DNA of 64,000 bases, from assembly GCF_024172125.1 (NCBI RefSeq), contig NZ_JAMZEA010000004.1, forward strand, positions 124,001 to 188,000, read 5' to 3'. Of this stretch, positions 53,041 through 60,805 are shown piece by piece; position 1 is the stretch's first letter, and every line of letters starts with the position of its first letter. The notes beneath the pieces were generated by a model, which was not told the origin of the DNA, did not search any database, and was given only the letters and a program-made list of their open reading frames with translations. Made by a program: the position numbers and the translations under genes. The stretch comes from Actinomadura rupiterrae. Its GTDB lineage: Bacteria; Actinomycetota; Actinomycetes; Streptosporangiales; Streptosporangiaceae.

Positions 53041-53922
53041 TCAGGTGGACGGGGTGTCGCGGAGGGTGCGGATCAGGGTCCGCGACGCGTCTTCGTCCAG
53101 TGCCGCCGCCTGGAGGTCGGCGAAGATCCCGCGATGCGCGACGATCTCCGGCGATGCGATGCCGGTGATCGTCGTGCTGCGCGGGGAGCGTTCCAGGTGA
53201 AGGGCGTCGGCCACGGCCCAGCGTGATTCGGCGAGCAGGAACGGGCCGTGCACGCCCGCATAGCCCGACTCCATGGGCAGGACGCGGATGGAGACGTTCG
53301 GGAGCAGGCTCGCGTCGAGAAGGTGGTCGAGTTGCTCGGCCACGATCTCGTCCGAGCCGATGCGGCGCCGGAGTGCCGCCTCGTCGATCAGGTGCGTCTG
53401 CCAAGCCGGAGGCGCGTCCTGCCCGGCGTCCTCCCGGCTGAGGAGGCGCTGGCGTTCGAGTCGCAGGCGGACGAGCGCGTCGATTTGCGCGTCCGGCGCG
53501 TCCGGACGAAACAGCCGCAGGACGGCCCGCGCGTATGACGCGGTTTGCAAGAGTCCCGGGACCCACTGGCATTCGACCGAACCGACCGCGTCGGCGGCGT
53601 TCTCGTAGGCGAGGTATTCGAGGAAGGCCGCGTCGTCCAGGTCGGCGTGGAAGGGCTCCCACCAGCCGGGTTCACCGGCCTTCGCGCGCAATTCCAGCAG
53701 GCGTTCCCTGACATCACCGGGCACGTCGAGCGCGTTCAGCACATCGTGGAACTCCCCTTCCGAACGGGCGGGCGCCCGGTAGAGGACGGCGGTCACCTCG
53801 GCGGACGTCCGGCCGAGGCGGCCCGCGAGGTCGGCGTCCCGGAGGCCGGCGCCGTGGCAGAGGGCACGCAGTTCTGAGAGTAGGAGGACGCGGCATACCA
53901 ATGGCCCCGGATACGAGGTCAT
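53041..53922 (-). CDS. DUF5753-domain regulator (XRE-like, degenerate HTH)
   Basis: The 293-aa protein has a helix-turn-helix-like start (LLSELRALCHGAGLRDADLAGRLGRTSAEVTAVLYRAPARSEGEFHDVLNAL) that deviates from classical XRE, and a DUF5753-type C-terminal part with CQWVPGLLQTASYARAVL, LIDEAALRRRIGSDEIVAEQLDHLL and NVSIRVLPMESGYAGVHGPF. No DUF397 gene follows it, so it is either an orphan or acts with the neighbour's DUF397. AGGAG precedes the ATG at 53,922. Targets are unknown. Confidence 0.75.
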   Translation of the reverse strand: MTSYPGPLVCRVLLLSELRALCHGAGLRDADLAGRLGRTSAEVTAVLYRAPARSEGEFHDVLNALDVPGDVRERLLELRAKAGEPGWWEPFHADLDDAAFLEYLAYENAADAVGSVECQWVPGLLQTASYARAVLRLFRPDAPDAQIDALVRLRLERQRLLSREDAGQDAPPAWQTHLIDEAALRRRIGSDEIVAEQLDHLLDASLLPNVSIRVLPMESGYAGVHGPFLLAESRWAVADALHLERSPRSTTITGIASPEIVAHRGIFADLQAAALDEDASRTLIRTLRDTPST

Positions 53923-54288
53923 GTGAGCTCCTATGTCGCTGGCAGGCCCGAGACTGCGCTGTTCCTGCGTTAGCGATACCCAAAATATCTTGCCGCCATT
54001 CCAGGCCCGGATAGGTGACCAGAAGTAGGAGCCCGATCACGGTTCGCCGTCAGAATGGCCGGTCAAGGCCGGAGCTCTTCGGCCAGGGTTTTCGACATGG
54101 ACGACGGAATGGCCTGGCGGCGGGTTACGCGGTAGCCGTTCCCGTCGTGCCGGATGATGTTTCCAGCGGTTTCGGGACGGGCGGCGCCCGGAACGGAACC
54201 GGCAGCGCTCCCCGGGCCGGACGGCCGAGCGGGACGGCAGGCCGCGGGGCCGGACGGCCGAGCGGGACGGCGGGGCGCGGGGCCGGGC
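53923..54288. other. 366-bp intergenic region with a 25-bp tandem repeat
   Basis: An AT-rich patch near 53,975-53,995 probably contains the promoter of the DUF5753 gene. From 54,214 a 25-bp sequence occurs twice (54,214-54,238 and 54,247-54,271, identical, period 33). No convincing gene was found. Confidence 0.5.
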
Positions 54289-54316
54289 GGGGCCGCCGGG
54301 CGGGGTCGGCGGCCCC
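54289..54316. terminator. Terminator of the LuxR-type regulator gene
   Basis: GGGGCCGCCG (54,289-54,298) pairs perfectly with CGGCGGCCCC (54,307-54,316) across an 8-base loop, six bases beyond the stop codon of the minus-strand gene. It marks the left end of the hydrazine-type cluster. Confidence 0.65.
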
Positions 54317-54321
54317 GGGGA

Positions 54322-54975
54322 TCAGGGGTGGGGCGGTGTGCCGAGGAGGCCTACGCGGGCGGCCATGAGGCCGGCCTGGAAGCGGCTGGCGGCGTTGAGC
54401 TCGGCCATGATCGAGGCGACGTGCCGGCGGCAGGTGCGGACGGACATGCCGAGCCGGCGGGCGATCGTCTCGTCCTTGTCGCCGTTGGCGAGCATGAACA
54501 GGATCGCTGTCCGGAGCTCCTCGGGTTCGCCGTCGCCGGGGCAGCGCCAGCCGTGGTCCCAGGTGTAGGCGAGGGTCCACAGCAGCTGGTCGACGACGGG
54601 GGCGGCGGTGATCTCCACGGGCTCGGCGCCGGGCGGGCCGACGTCGAGCAGGGCGAGCGAGCGGTCCAGGACCGCGACCGGTGCGGGCAGCCGGTCGACG
54701 GTGCGGATCTCTCCCCCGGCCTCGCTGAACATGCGGGCGTAGCCGAGGAAGGCGGGGTCGGTGCGGACGGAGTGCGGGTAGAGGAGCCGGACCCGGACGC
54801 CGCCGTCCAGCAGCGCCAGGTCGCGGCGCGCGGACTCGCCGCCCGGCGGTCCGGTGGGCCGGGCCGCGAACATCTCCACGCGGCAGTCTCGCGGGACGCC
54901 GGAGCCGGACGTCCCGGCCTTGGCGCCGGTGGGCGCCTCGGCCACTTCGTGCGGTGGGGTTGCCATGCCCTCCAT
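54322..54975 (-). CDS. LuxR-type HTH regulator
   Basis: The 217-aa protein has a C-terminal LuxR/GerE HTH (DETIARRLGMSVRTCRRHVASIMAELNAASRFQAGLMAARVG, residues about 165-207) and an N-terminal alpha/beta region (LLDGGVRVRLLYPHSVRTDPAFLGYARMFSEAGGEIRTVDRLPAPVAVLDRSLALL), the TrmB/phospholipase-D-like fold typical of actinobacterial LuxR-family pathway regulators. Start choice is uncertain: ATG at 54,975 or 54,966, the latter with GGAGG too close. It is 43 bp after the MFS gene and probably in its operon. It is the likely cluster regulator. Confidence 0.75.
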   Translation of the reverse strand: MEGMATPPHEVAEAPTGAKAGTSGSGVPRDCRVEMFAARPTGPPGGESARRDLALLDGGVRVRLLYPHSVRTDPAFLGYARMFSEAGGEIRTVDRLPAPVAVLDRSLALLDVGPPGAEPVEITAAPVVDQLLWTLAYTWDHGWRCPGDGEPEELRTAILFMLANGDKDETIARRLGMSVRTCRRHVASIMAELNAASRFQAGLMAARVGLLGTPPHP

Positions 54976-55018
54976 AACACACAATTTCGGCCCGCCATGG
55001 CTGCGGACGCGCGCTTCT

Positions 55019-56335
55019 CTATACATTGTCCTCTGCCGCGACCGGGGCATCACTGCCCGTACGGATAACACAGGTGCTTTCGTTTCCTGAATGGTCCGGT
55101 GAAGGTTTGTTCTCGATCGGGCGGGGAATTGTTGATTTTTCGACCATTCCGGCGCGGGCGGCGAGCACGGCGACCAGGCCGAGCGCTCCGCACCACAGCC
55201 AGACGGGCCGTCCGACCGCGTGCCACAGCTCGACGCCGGCCACGGGGCCGAGCGCCGCGCCGAGGCCGAACATGGCGTGCGCGGAGCCGAGGTAGCGGCC
55301 GCGCAGGCCGTCCGGGGCGGCCTTGGCCGGGTAGGCGAACATGGTCGGGCCGCCGACGATCTCGCCGAGCGACCACACCACGGTCGCCAGGACGAGGGCG
55401 GCGATGCCGAGCGGCACCCAGTACAGCGCGAGGCCGCCCGCGAGCAGCGCGAGCCCGGCGACGCCGACGGCGCGGGCGGGCCAGTTCTGCGTCTTCTTGG
55501 TCAGCGGCAGCTCGCACGCGATGACGATGAAGCCGTTCAGCGCGACGAGCGAGCCGTACACGACGGTCGGATGCCCGGCCGCCTTGACCGCGAGCGGCAG
55601 CACCGCGAGGTACTGGACGTAGATCAGCGAGTTGAGCAGGAAGGCGAGCAGGAACAGCAGGTAGCGGCCGTCGCCGAGGACGGCCAGGTACCCGCCGGAC
55701 GGCTGCTCGGCGGCGTCCTCCGGCGCGTCGTCCTTCGCGGTGGCGGACGCCGGCAGCGTCAGGTGCGCGATCACCGCGTAGACCAGCGCCGCGACCGCCT
55801 CGCCCCAGAACAGCAGCGAGTAGGACGCGGTGAGCAGCAGCGTGCCGAACAGCGGCGCGACGGTCGCGCCGACGTTCTGCGCGAGCCGCAGCATCGCGAA
55901 CACCATGACCTGCCGCTCGTCCGGGACCATCTCGGCGAGCAGGTTCGCCGACGCGGGCCGGTACACCTGCGCGACCGCGCCGAGCAGCGCCAGCGCGGCG
56001 AGGATCGCCCAGTACTGCGGCGCGTACAGGACGGCCAGGGTGAGCGCGGCCGATCCGGCCATCGACAGGACGATCGTCCGGCGGCTGCCGATCCGGTCGG
56101 TCAGGCCGCCGCCGACCAGCAGCCCGAGCACCGACCCGGCGCCGTACACGCCGAGGCCGATCCCGGCCTCGGTCGTGGAGAACCCGCGGTGCGTCAGGTA
56201 CAGGACGAGGAAGACCTGCACGAACGTGCCGAGCCGGTTGACCATCAGCCCGACGATGACGGCCCGGACCGGGACCGGCGCCTCGCGCCACGTCTGCCAG
56301 ACGCCCGCCGCGCGCGTCGCCCCGCCGCTGCTCAC
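55019..56335 (-). CDS. MFS exporter in the hydrazine-type cluster
   Basis: The 438-aa permease has twelve predicted helices with the motif A loop GGGLTDRIGSRRTIVLSM after helix 2. The GTG start at 56,335 overlaps the stop of the ATP-grasp gene (GTGA), so the two are translationally coupled. The C-terminus is a 45-residue polar tail. It is likely to export the final product or give self-resistance. It resembles MDR-type actinobacterial MFS permeases. Confidence 0.85.
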   Translation of the reverse strand: MSSGGATRAAGVWQTWREAPVPVRAVIVGLMVNRLGTFVQVFLVLYLTHRGFSTTEAGIGLGVYGAGSVLGLLVGGGLTDRIGSRRTIVLSMAGSAALTLAVLYAPQYWAILAALALLGAVAQVYRPASANLLAEMVPDERQVMVFAMLRLAQNVGATVAPLFGTLLLTASYSLLFWGEAVAALVYAVIAHLTLPASATAKDDAPEDAAEQPSGGYLAVLGDGRYLLFLLAFLLNSLIYVQYLAVLPLAVKAAGHPTVVYGSLVALNGFIVIACELPLTKKTQNWPARAVGVAGLALLAGGLALYWVPLGIAALVLATVVWSLGEIVGGPTMFAYPAKAAPDGLRGRYLGSAHAMFGLGAALGPVAGVELWHAVGRPVWLWCGALGLVAVLAARAGMVEKSTIPRPIENKPSPDHSGNESTCVIRTGSDAPVAAEDNV

Positions 56336-57693
56336 CCCGCGCTCCCGGCGTCCGAATCAGAGCCGGCTCCCGTTCCCGCGCCCGGCGTGCGGCGCCAGGA
56401 CGCCATCGGGGTCGGCTCGGACGGCGCGCCCGACATCGGCGGACCGGCCGGGACGGACGCGGTCCCGGGCGGCGCGGGCTCCAGCGTGATCGCCTTGGCG
56501 GCGGCCTCCAGCGCGTCGCGGCACTCGTCCTCGCTGCCGGCGATCACCAGGGACGCGGCGTAGCGCGCCCACATGTACCCGTCCTCGGCGCGCTCGACCA
56601 GCTCGCCGGGCTGCGCGATCGGGACGATCTTGTCGGTGGCCGGGTGCAGCAGCGACTCGTCCACGCGCAGCTCGCCGAACACGGTGGCGACCTCGGGGTA
56701 GTAGAACTCGACGGCGGCGGCGCCCGTCCGCGTGGGCTCCAGCGCCGGCGTCCGCCCGACCGCGACGGCCGCCGCGGCGAGACCCGCGTCGATGCCGGTG
56801 ATGCGTCCACCCAGGTAGGGGATGAAGTCGCCGCCGAGCCGCCCGTTCAGCTCGACGACCCGCGGCCCGGTCTCGGTGAGGAACACCTCGGTGTGCGTCA
56901 TGCCGGTGTGGAAGCCGAGCGCGGCGTGCGTGTCCTCCAGCACCTTGAGCAGCGCGGGGTCCTTCAGCAGCGGGTCGTCGGCGAGCAGCAGGTGGCCGAC
57001 CTCCTCGCAGAACGGCTCGTAGCCCTTGCGCTTGTGCGCCAGGTACAGCGGGACGACCTTGCCGCCGAACACGGCCGAGTCGATGCTGATCTCCTCGCCG
57101 CGCAGACACTCCTCGACCAGGACGCCGTACTCGTACTCCTCGACCTCGGGCAGGGTGGTGCCGCGGACGCGCTCGTAGGCGTCCGCGAGCAGGTCCGCGG
57201 ACGCGACGACGATGACCGCGACGCTCGCGGCGAGCGCGCGCGGCTTCACGACCACCGGGTAGCCGATCCGGTCCGCCTCGCGCCGGGCCTCCTCCAGCGA
57301 GGCGACCGCGACCGACTCCGGCTGCGGGACGCCCGCGGCGGCGAGCGCGGTGCGGGACAGGTGCTTGTCGCGGCAGCGCTCGACCACCTCGGGGGACACT
57401 CCGGGCAGCCCGAGCGCCTCGGCGACGCAGGCGGCCGGCCAGATCCGGGCCTCGTCCCAGCAGAGCACGCCGTCGAACGGGTCGGTGTCGTGCACCGCGC
57501 GGGCGGCGGCGATCGCGAGGTCGGGTTCGAGCGTGTTCACCACGGTCACGCCGTCGACGTAGGCCAGCTCCCAGGACGGCTCGGCCTTGGCGAACAGGTG
57601 GATCCGGTATTCCCGCGCGATCGACTCGACGAGGTACTCGCGCCATGCCTGCATGCCGGTGGCGATCAGTGCCAGGTGCGGACGGACATCCAT
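56332..57693 (-). CDS. ATP-grasp ligase
   Basis: The 453-aa enzyme is a carboxylate-amine ligase of the ATP-grasp superfamily. Features include an N-terminal preATP-grasp domain (HLALIATGMQAWREYLVESIAREYRIHLFAKAEP), KHLSRTALAAAGVPQPESVAV, VVVKPRALAASVAVIVV, VLVEECLRGEEISIDSAVFGGKVV and the metal-binding VVELNGRLGGDFIPYL (about residues 290-305). The C-terminus has the disordered tail AGSDSDAGSAG. The ATG at 57,693 has AAGGGGA upstream. It heads a leftward operon with exporter and regulator and is divergent from the hydrazine genes, so it probably makes an amide with an acyl or amino-acid partner. Confidence 0.88.
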   Translation of the reverse strand: MDVRPHLALIATGMQAWREYLVESIAREYRIHLFAKAEPSWELAYVDGVTVVNTLEPDLAIAAARAVHDTDPFDGVLCWDEARIWPAACVAEALGLPGVSPEVVERCRDKHLSRTALAAAGVPQPESVAVASLEEARREADRIGYPVVVKPRALAASVAVIVVASADLLADAYERVRGTTLPEVEEYEYGVLVEECLRGEEISIDSAVFGGKVVPLYLAHKRKGYEPFCEEVGHLLLADDPLLKDPALLKVLEDTHAALGFHTGMTHTEVFLTETGPRVVELNGRLGGDFIPYLGGRITGIDAGLAAAAVAVGRTPALEPTRTGAAAVEFYYPEVATVFGELRVDESLLHPATDKIVPIAQPGELVERAEDGYMWARYAASLVIAGSEDECRDALEAAAKAITLEPAPPGTASVPAGPPMSGAPSEPTPMASWRRTPGAGTGAGSDSDAGSAG

Positions 57694-58060
57694 GCCAGGG
57701 TCCCCTTCGACTCGGTCATCAGGCTCGGCGCGCCCGGGCGGTGGCGGGTCCGGTCCCGTGGACCGCGGGTGCGGAGCCGCGGCCGCGAGTGCGGAGACGC
57801 CGCCGGGCAGGGCCTCGCCGGGCACTGCGCCGCATGGTCTCCCGGCCGTCACAAGATCGTCAATATTCCCTTTCCGTAGCGGTTCGCATTGCCCGCATCA
57901 CGGAAAGCGAATGGCGGCAGTTCAGGTCGGGCGGCAATCGGCGAAGGCGCCCGCCACGGGCCGTCCTGTCATCTTCCTGCCACCGGGAAAGCGCCTTATC
58001 CGGGTCACAATCCCTCCGTGGCGACCGCCTCGATTCGGACGAGGTTTGACGGGAGATCGC
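57694..58060. other. 367-bp divergent control region of the hydrazine-type cluster
   Basis: It holds both operon promoters. The dyad CTTTCCGT (57,870-57,877) and ACGGAAAG (57,900-57,907) lies in its middle. Its AT content is locally higher around 57,850-57,915. I could not assign exact -10/-35 boxes. Confidence 0.5.
57870..57907. promoter_or_regulatory. Perfect 8-bp dyad in the divergent control region
   Basis: CTTTCCGT and ACGGAAAG are perfect complements, 22 bp apart, midway between the two divergent operons. This is a candidate operator for the LuxR-type regulator. Confidence 0.5.
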
Positions 58061-58435
58061 GTGCAGAAGTTGCAATATTCCTCCGCCGAGTTGACCGAGG
58101 AATACGGAATCCGCATCGGCCGGTGGAGCCAGTACCCGGCCGACCGCGAGCTGCCGTTCGACGCGATGTGGTGCGTGATCCCGCCCGGCGGGTCGAGCGA
58201 CCGCGACCAGCATCCGGAGGTCGAGCTGTCGGTGGTGGCGTCCGGCCACGCCGACTACGAGGCGCCGGAGAGCGGCGAGCGGACCGAGGCCGCGCAGGGC
58301 GCGGCGATCCTGCTGCCCAGCCAGGAGCCGCACGTCATCCACAACCGCTCGGACAGCGAGCCGCTGGTGCTGCTGAGCATCTACTGGCTGCCCGAGGAGG
58401 CACCCCGGGCCGACGCCGGAGGAGACGCGGAATGA
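58061..58435 (+). CDS. Cupin protein, hydrazine-synthetase-like component
   Basis: The 124-aa protein is a single-domain cupin: SSDRDQHPEVELSVVASGHADYEA and LPSQEPHVIHNRSDSEPLVLLSIYW give the two cupin motifs with candidate ligands His, Glu and His. In Spb40 of the s56-p1 pathway such a cupin domain, fused to a MetRS-like domain, rearranges an O-glycyl N6-hydroxylysine ester to the N-N-linked product. Here it is encoded separately. GGGAG precedes the GTG start. The gene overlaps the next by ATGA (58,432-58,435). Confidence 0.8.
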   Translation: MQKLQYSSAELTEEYGIRIGRWSQYPADRELPFDAMWCVIPPGGSSDRDQHPEVELSVVASGHADYEAPESGERTEAAQGAAILLPSQEPHVIHNRSDSEPLVLLSIYWLPEEAPRADAGGDAE

Positions 58436-59760
58436 CCACCGTCATCACCACACCCCCGCCGACGCCGAACGGGCCGCTGCACGTCGGGCACCTGAGCGGC
58501 CCGTACGTCGCGGGCGACATCGCGGCGCGGGCGCTGCGCGCCGCCGGCGCGGACGTGCTGACCATGACCGGCCTGGACAGCAACCAGAACTACGTCCTGG
58601 CGAAGGCCGAGGCGCTGGGCCGTCCGGTGGACGAGGTCATGCGCGACTATTCGGACCAGATCCGGACGGCGTTCGTGAAGGCCCGAATCGAGTACGACGT
58701 CCTCCTGGACCCCGCCGAGGACGCCGACTACCGCGACGCGATGCGGCGGCTGGTCGGCGAGCTGTGCAGTGAGGCCGAGGAGACCGTCCTGCTGCGCTGC
58801 CCGTCCTGCAAGCGGACGATGCACCACGCCTACGTCGCCGGCCTCTGCGGGACGTGCGGGGCGGGCGCGGCGGGCGGCGCGTGCGAGGCGTGCATGGCCT
58901 ACAACACCGGCGCGACGCTCCGCGAAGCCCGCTCGACCTGCTGCGACGCCGTCCCCGAGGAGTTCACCGCGCGTGTACCGGTGCTGCGCCTGGAGGACTA
59001 CCGCGACCAGCTCACCCGCGTGTGGGCCGAGGCCGAGCTGCACCCGCGCGTCGTCGATCTGGTCCGGCGCTACCTCGCCGACGGGCTGCCCGAAATCCCG
59101 GTCGGCTACCCGACCGACTGGGGCATCCAGCTGGACGGTCCGGACGCGCTGCGCCTGGACGTCTGGGTCGAGATGGCCTTCGGCTACCTGTACGTGATCG
59201 CCCGCGCTCTCGCCCCGTCCGTGCGCTCGCTCGCCGACTGCGTCGCCGCCTGGAACCAGGTGGACGAGCTGTGGCACTTCCTCGGCGTCGACAACGCGTT
59301 CTACTACACGGTGCTGATCCCGGCCGTGTTCGCGGCGGCGGGCGTCCGTCCGGGCGTGCTGCGCGGCCTGGTGGTGAACGAGTTCTACACGCTGGACGGC
59401 CTGAAGTTCTCCACCAGCCGGAACCACGCCGTCTGGGCGCTGGACATCCTGGACGAGGAGGACCCGGCCGACGTCCGGCTCTTCCTCGCCCAGGACCGTC
59501 CGGACCGGTACGAGAGCGACTTCACGCGCGACGCGTTCAAGACGGGGCGTCCGTCCGCCGAGGCCGATCTCGACCGCGCCCGGCACGCGCTCACCCCGTC
59601 CGGCTTCGACCCGCCCCTCGCCACGCGCCTCCTCCTCCCGCTGCGCGACGACCCGCGTGCCCAAGCCCTCCTCGCCGCCATCACCGCCGCGCCCGCCGCG
59701 GACGCGTCCGGTGCGGGCGAGGCCGGTGCCGGTGCGGGAGCCGCTGGGGACGGGGCATGA
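58432..59760 (+). CDS. Methionyl-tRNA-synthetase-like ligase lacking the anticodon domain
   Basis: The 442-aa class I aminoacyl-tRNA-synthetase-like protein has PPPTPNGPLHVGHLSGPY with HVGH at residues 17-20, a MetRS-type zinc knuckle region (CPSCKRT...CGTCGAG...CEACM...CCD, about 123-170) and KFSTSR at 325-330 in place of KMSKS. It ends soon after the catalytic core, without the anticodon-binding helical domain of housekeeping MetRS. In hydrazine clusters such proteins activate an amino acid (glycine) as adenylate and join it to hydroxylysine. It overlaps the upstream cupin and the downstream oxidase genes by ATGA. Confidence 0.85.
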   Translation: MTTVITTPPPTPNGPLHVGHLSGPYVAGDIAARALRAAGADVLTMTGLDSNQNYVLAKAEALGRPVDEVMRDYSDQIRTAFVKARIEYDVLLDPAEDADYRDAMRRLVGELCSEAEETVLLRCPSCKRTMHHAYVAGLCGTCGAGAAGGACEACMAYNTGATLREARSTCCDAVPEEFTARVPVLRLEDYRDQLTRVWAEAELHPRVVDLVRRYLADGLPEIPVGYPTDWGIQLDGPDALRLDVWVEMAFGYLYVIARALAPSVRSLADCVAAWNQVDELWHFLGVDNAFYYTVLIPAVFAAAGVRPGVLRGLVVNEFYTLDGLKFSTSRNHAVWALDILDEEDPADVRLFLAQDRPDRYESDFTRDAFKTGRPSAEADLDRARHALTPSGFDPPLATRLLLPLRDDPRAQALLAAITAAPAADASGAGEAGAGAGAAGDGA

Positions 59761-60785
59761 GGATCTGCGTGGTCGGGGCCGGGCTGGCCGGGTCGCTGCT
59801 GGCCTGGCGGTTGCGGCTCGGCGACCGGACGGCCGAGGTGGAGCTCGCGGGCCCGCCCGAGCCGGACGACGCGACCGCCGCGTCCGGCGGGATCGTGCGC
59901 GGCTTCGAGCCGGAGGCCGCGCTGCGCCGCCAGGCCACGGCGTCGCTCGCCGAGCTGTACGGGAGCCGGCTGCTGCGCGGCTGGGCGGAGTACCGGGAGA
60001 CCGGCTCGGTGTACATCCAGTCCGGGCCGCCGCCGATGCCGTCCGACCTGGCGGAGATCTGCGCGGCGCTGCCCGGTTCGGCCGTGCTGGCGGACGCGCC
60101 GGGCTTTCCGGACCGTCCGCCCGCGGTGGTCGAGCGGCGCGCCGGGCACATCGCGCCGGGCGCGCTGCGCCGCGAGATCGTCGCGGACCTCCTGCGGATC
60201 GGCGGGCGCCGCACGACCGCGCCGGTCACCGGCCTCACCGAGGAGCCGGACGGCTCGCCCACCCTGCACTTCGGCCGGACGAGCACCACGTTCGACCTGG
60301 TCGTCCTCGCCGCCGGACCGTGGACGCCCGGCCTGCTCACCCGCCTCGGCCTGGCCCGCGACGGGCTGCGCACCAAGCGCATCCAGTACGCGGTGCACGA
60401 GGCGGACAACCCGCCCGCCGCGGCGTTCGTGGACGAGACGACCAGCCTCTACGGGCGCCGGTTCGGCGACGGCGTGCTGCTCGGCGTGCCGAGCGACCGC
60501 TACGACGTCGACCCCGACGACCGGCGGCCCGAACCGGCGCTCGCGCACGCCGCGTCCGCGCTCGCCCGCGTGACCTTCCCGGCGCTGCGGCTCGGACCGG
60601 CCGTCCGGACCGTCGTCGCCGCCGACTGCTACCACCCCGACCCCGGCCTGCGGCTGCGTCCGGTGTCCGGCGCGTCCGCCCGGCTGGCCACCTTCACCGG
60701 CGGCAGCGGCGGCTCGGCCAAGACCGCGCTCGCCGCGTCCCGCGACGCCGCCGAAGAGCTGCTGCGGATCCGCACCCCCGCATGA
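59757..60785 (+). CDS. Glycine/D-amino-acid-oxidase-like flavoprotein
   Basis: The 342-aa DAO-fold enzyme opens with RICVVGAGLAGSLLAWRL (FAD motif), has VVERRAGHIAPGALRREIVADLL and FDLVVLAAGPWTPGLL in the middle and GGSGGSAKTALAASRDAAEELL at the end. It is similar in role to Spb39, the flavoenzyme that oxidatively cleaves the N-N-linked lysine-glycine product to hydrazinoacetic acid. The ATG overlaps the stop of the MetRS-like gene. It also overlaps the next frame by ATGA. The FAD is presumably non-covalent. Confidence 0.85.
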   Translation: MRICVVGAGLAGSLLAWRLRLGDRTAEVELAGPPEPDDATAASGGIVRGFEPEAALRRQATASLAELYGSRLLRGWAEYRETGSVYIQSGPPPMPSDLAEICAALPGSAVLADAPGFPDRPPAVVERRAGHIAPGALRREIVADLLRIGGRRTTAPVTGLTEEPDGSPTLHFGRTSTTFDLVVLAAGPWTPGLLTRLGLARDGLRTKRIQYAVHEADNPPAAAFVDETTSLYGRRFGDGVLLGVPSDRYDVDPDDRRPEPALAHAASALARVTFPALRLGPAVRTVVAADCYHPDPGLRLRPVSGASARLATFTGGSGGSAKTALAASRDAAEELLRIRTPA

Positions 60786-60805
60786 CCCTCCTGGAGGCAC
60801 TGCCC

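Noticed and set aside
54214..54271. Two identical 25-bp repeats considered as the start of a CRISPR array
   Set aside because: There are only two copies, the spacing is 8 bp and the sequence is pure GC low-complexity; no cas gene is nearby.
58432..59760. Housekeeping methionyl-tRNA synthetase
   Set aside because: The anticodon-binding domain is absent, the KMSKS motif is changed to KFSTS and the gene is coupled to cupin and oxidase genes.
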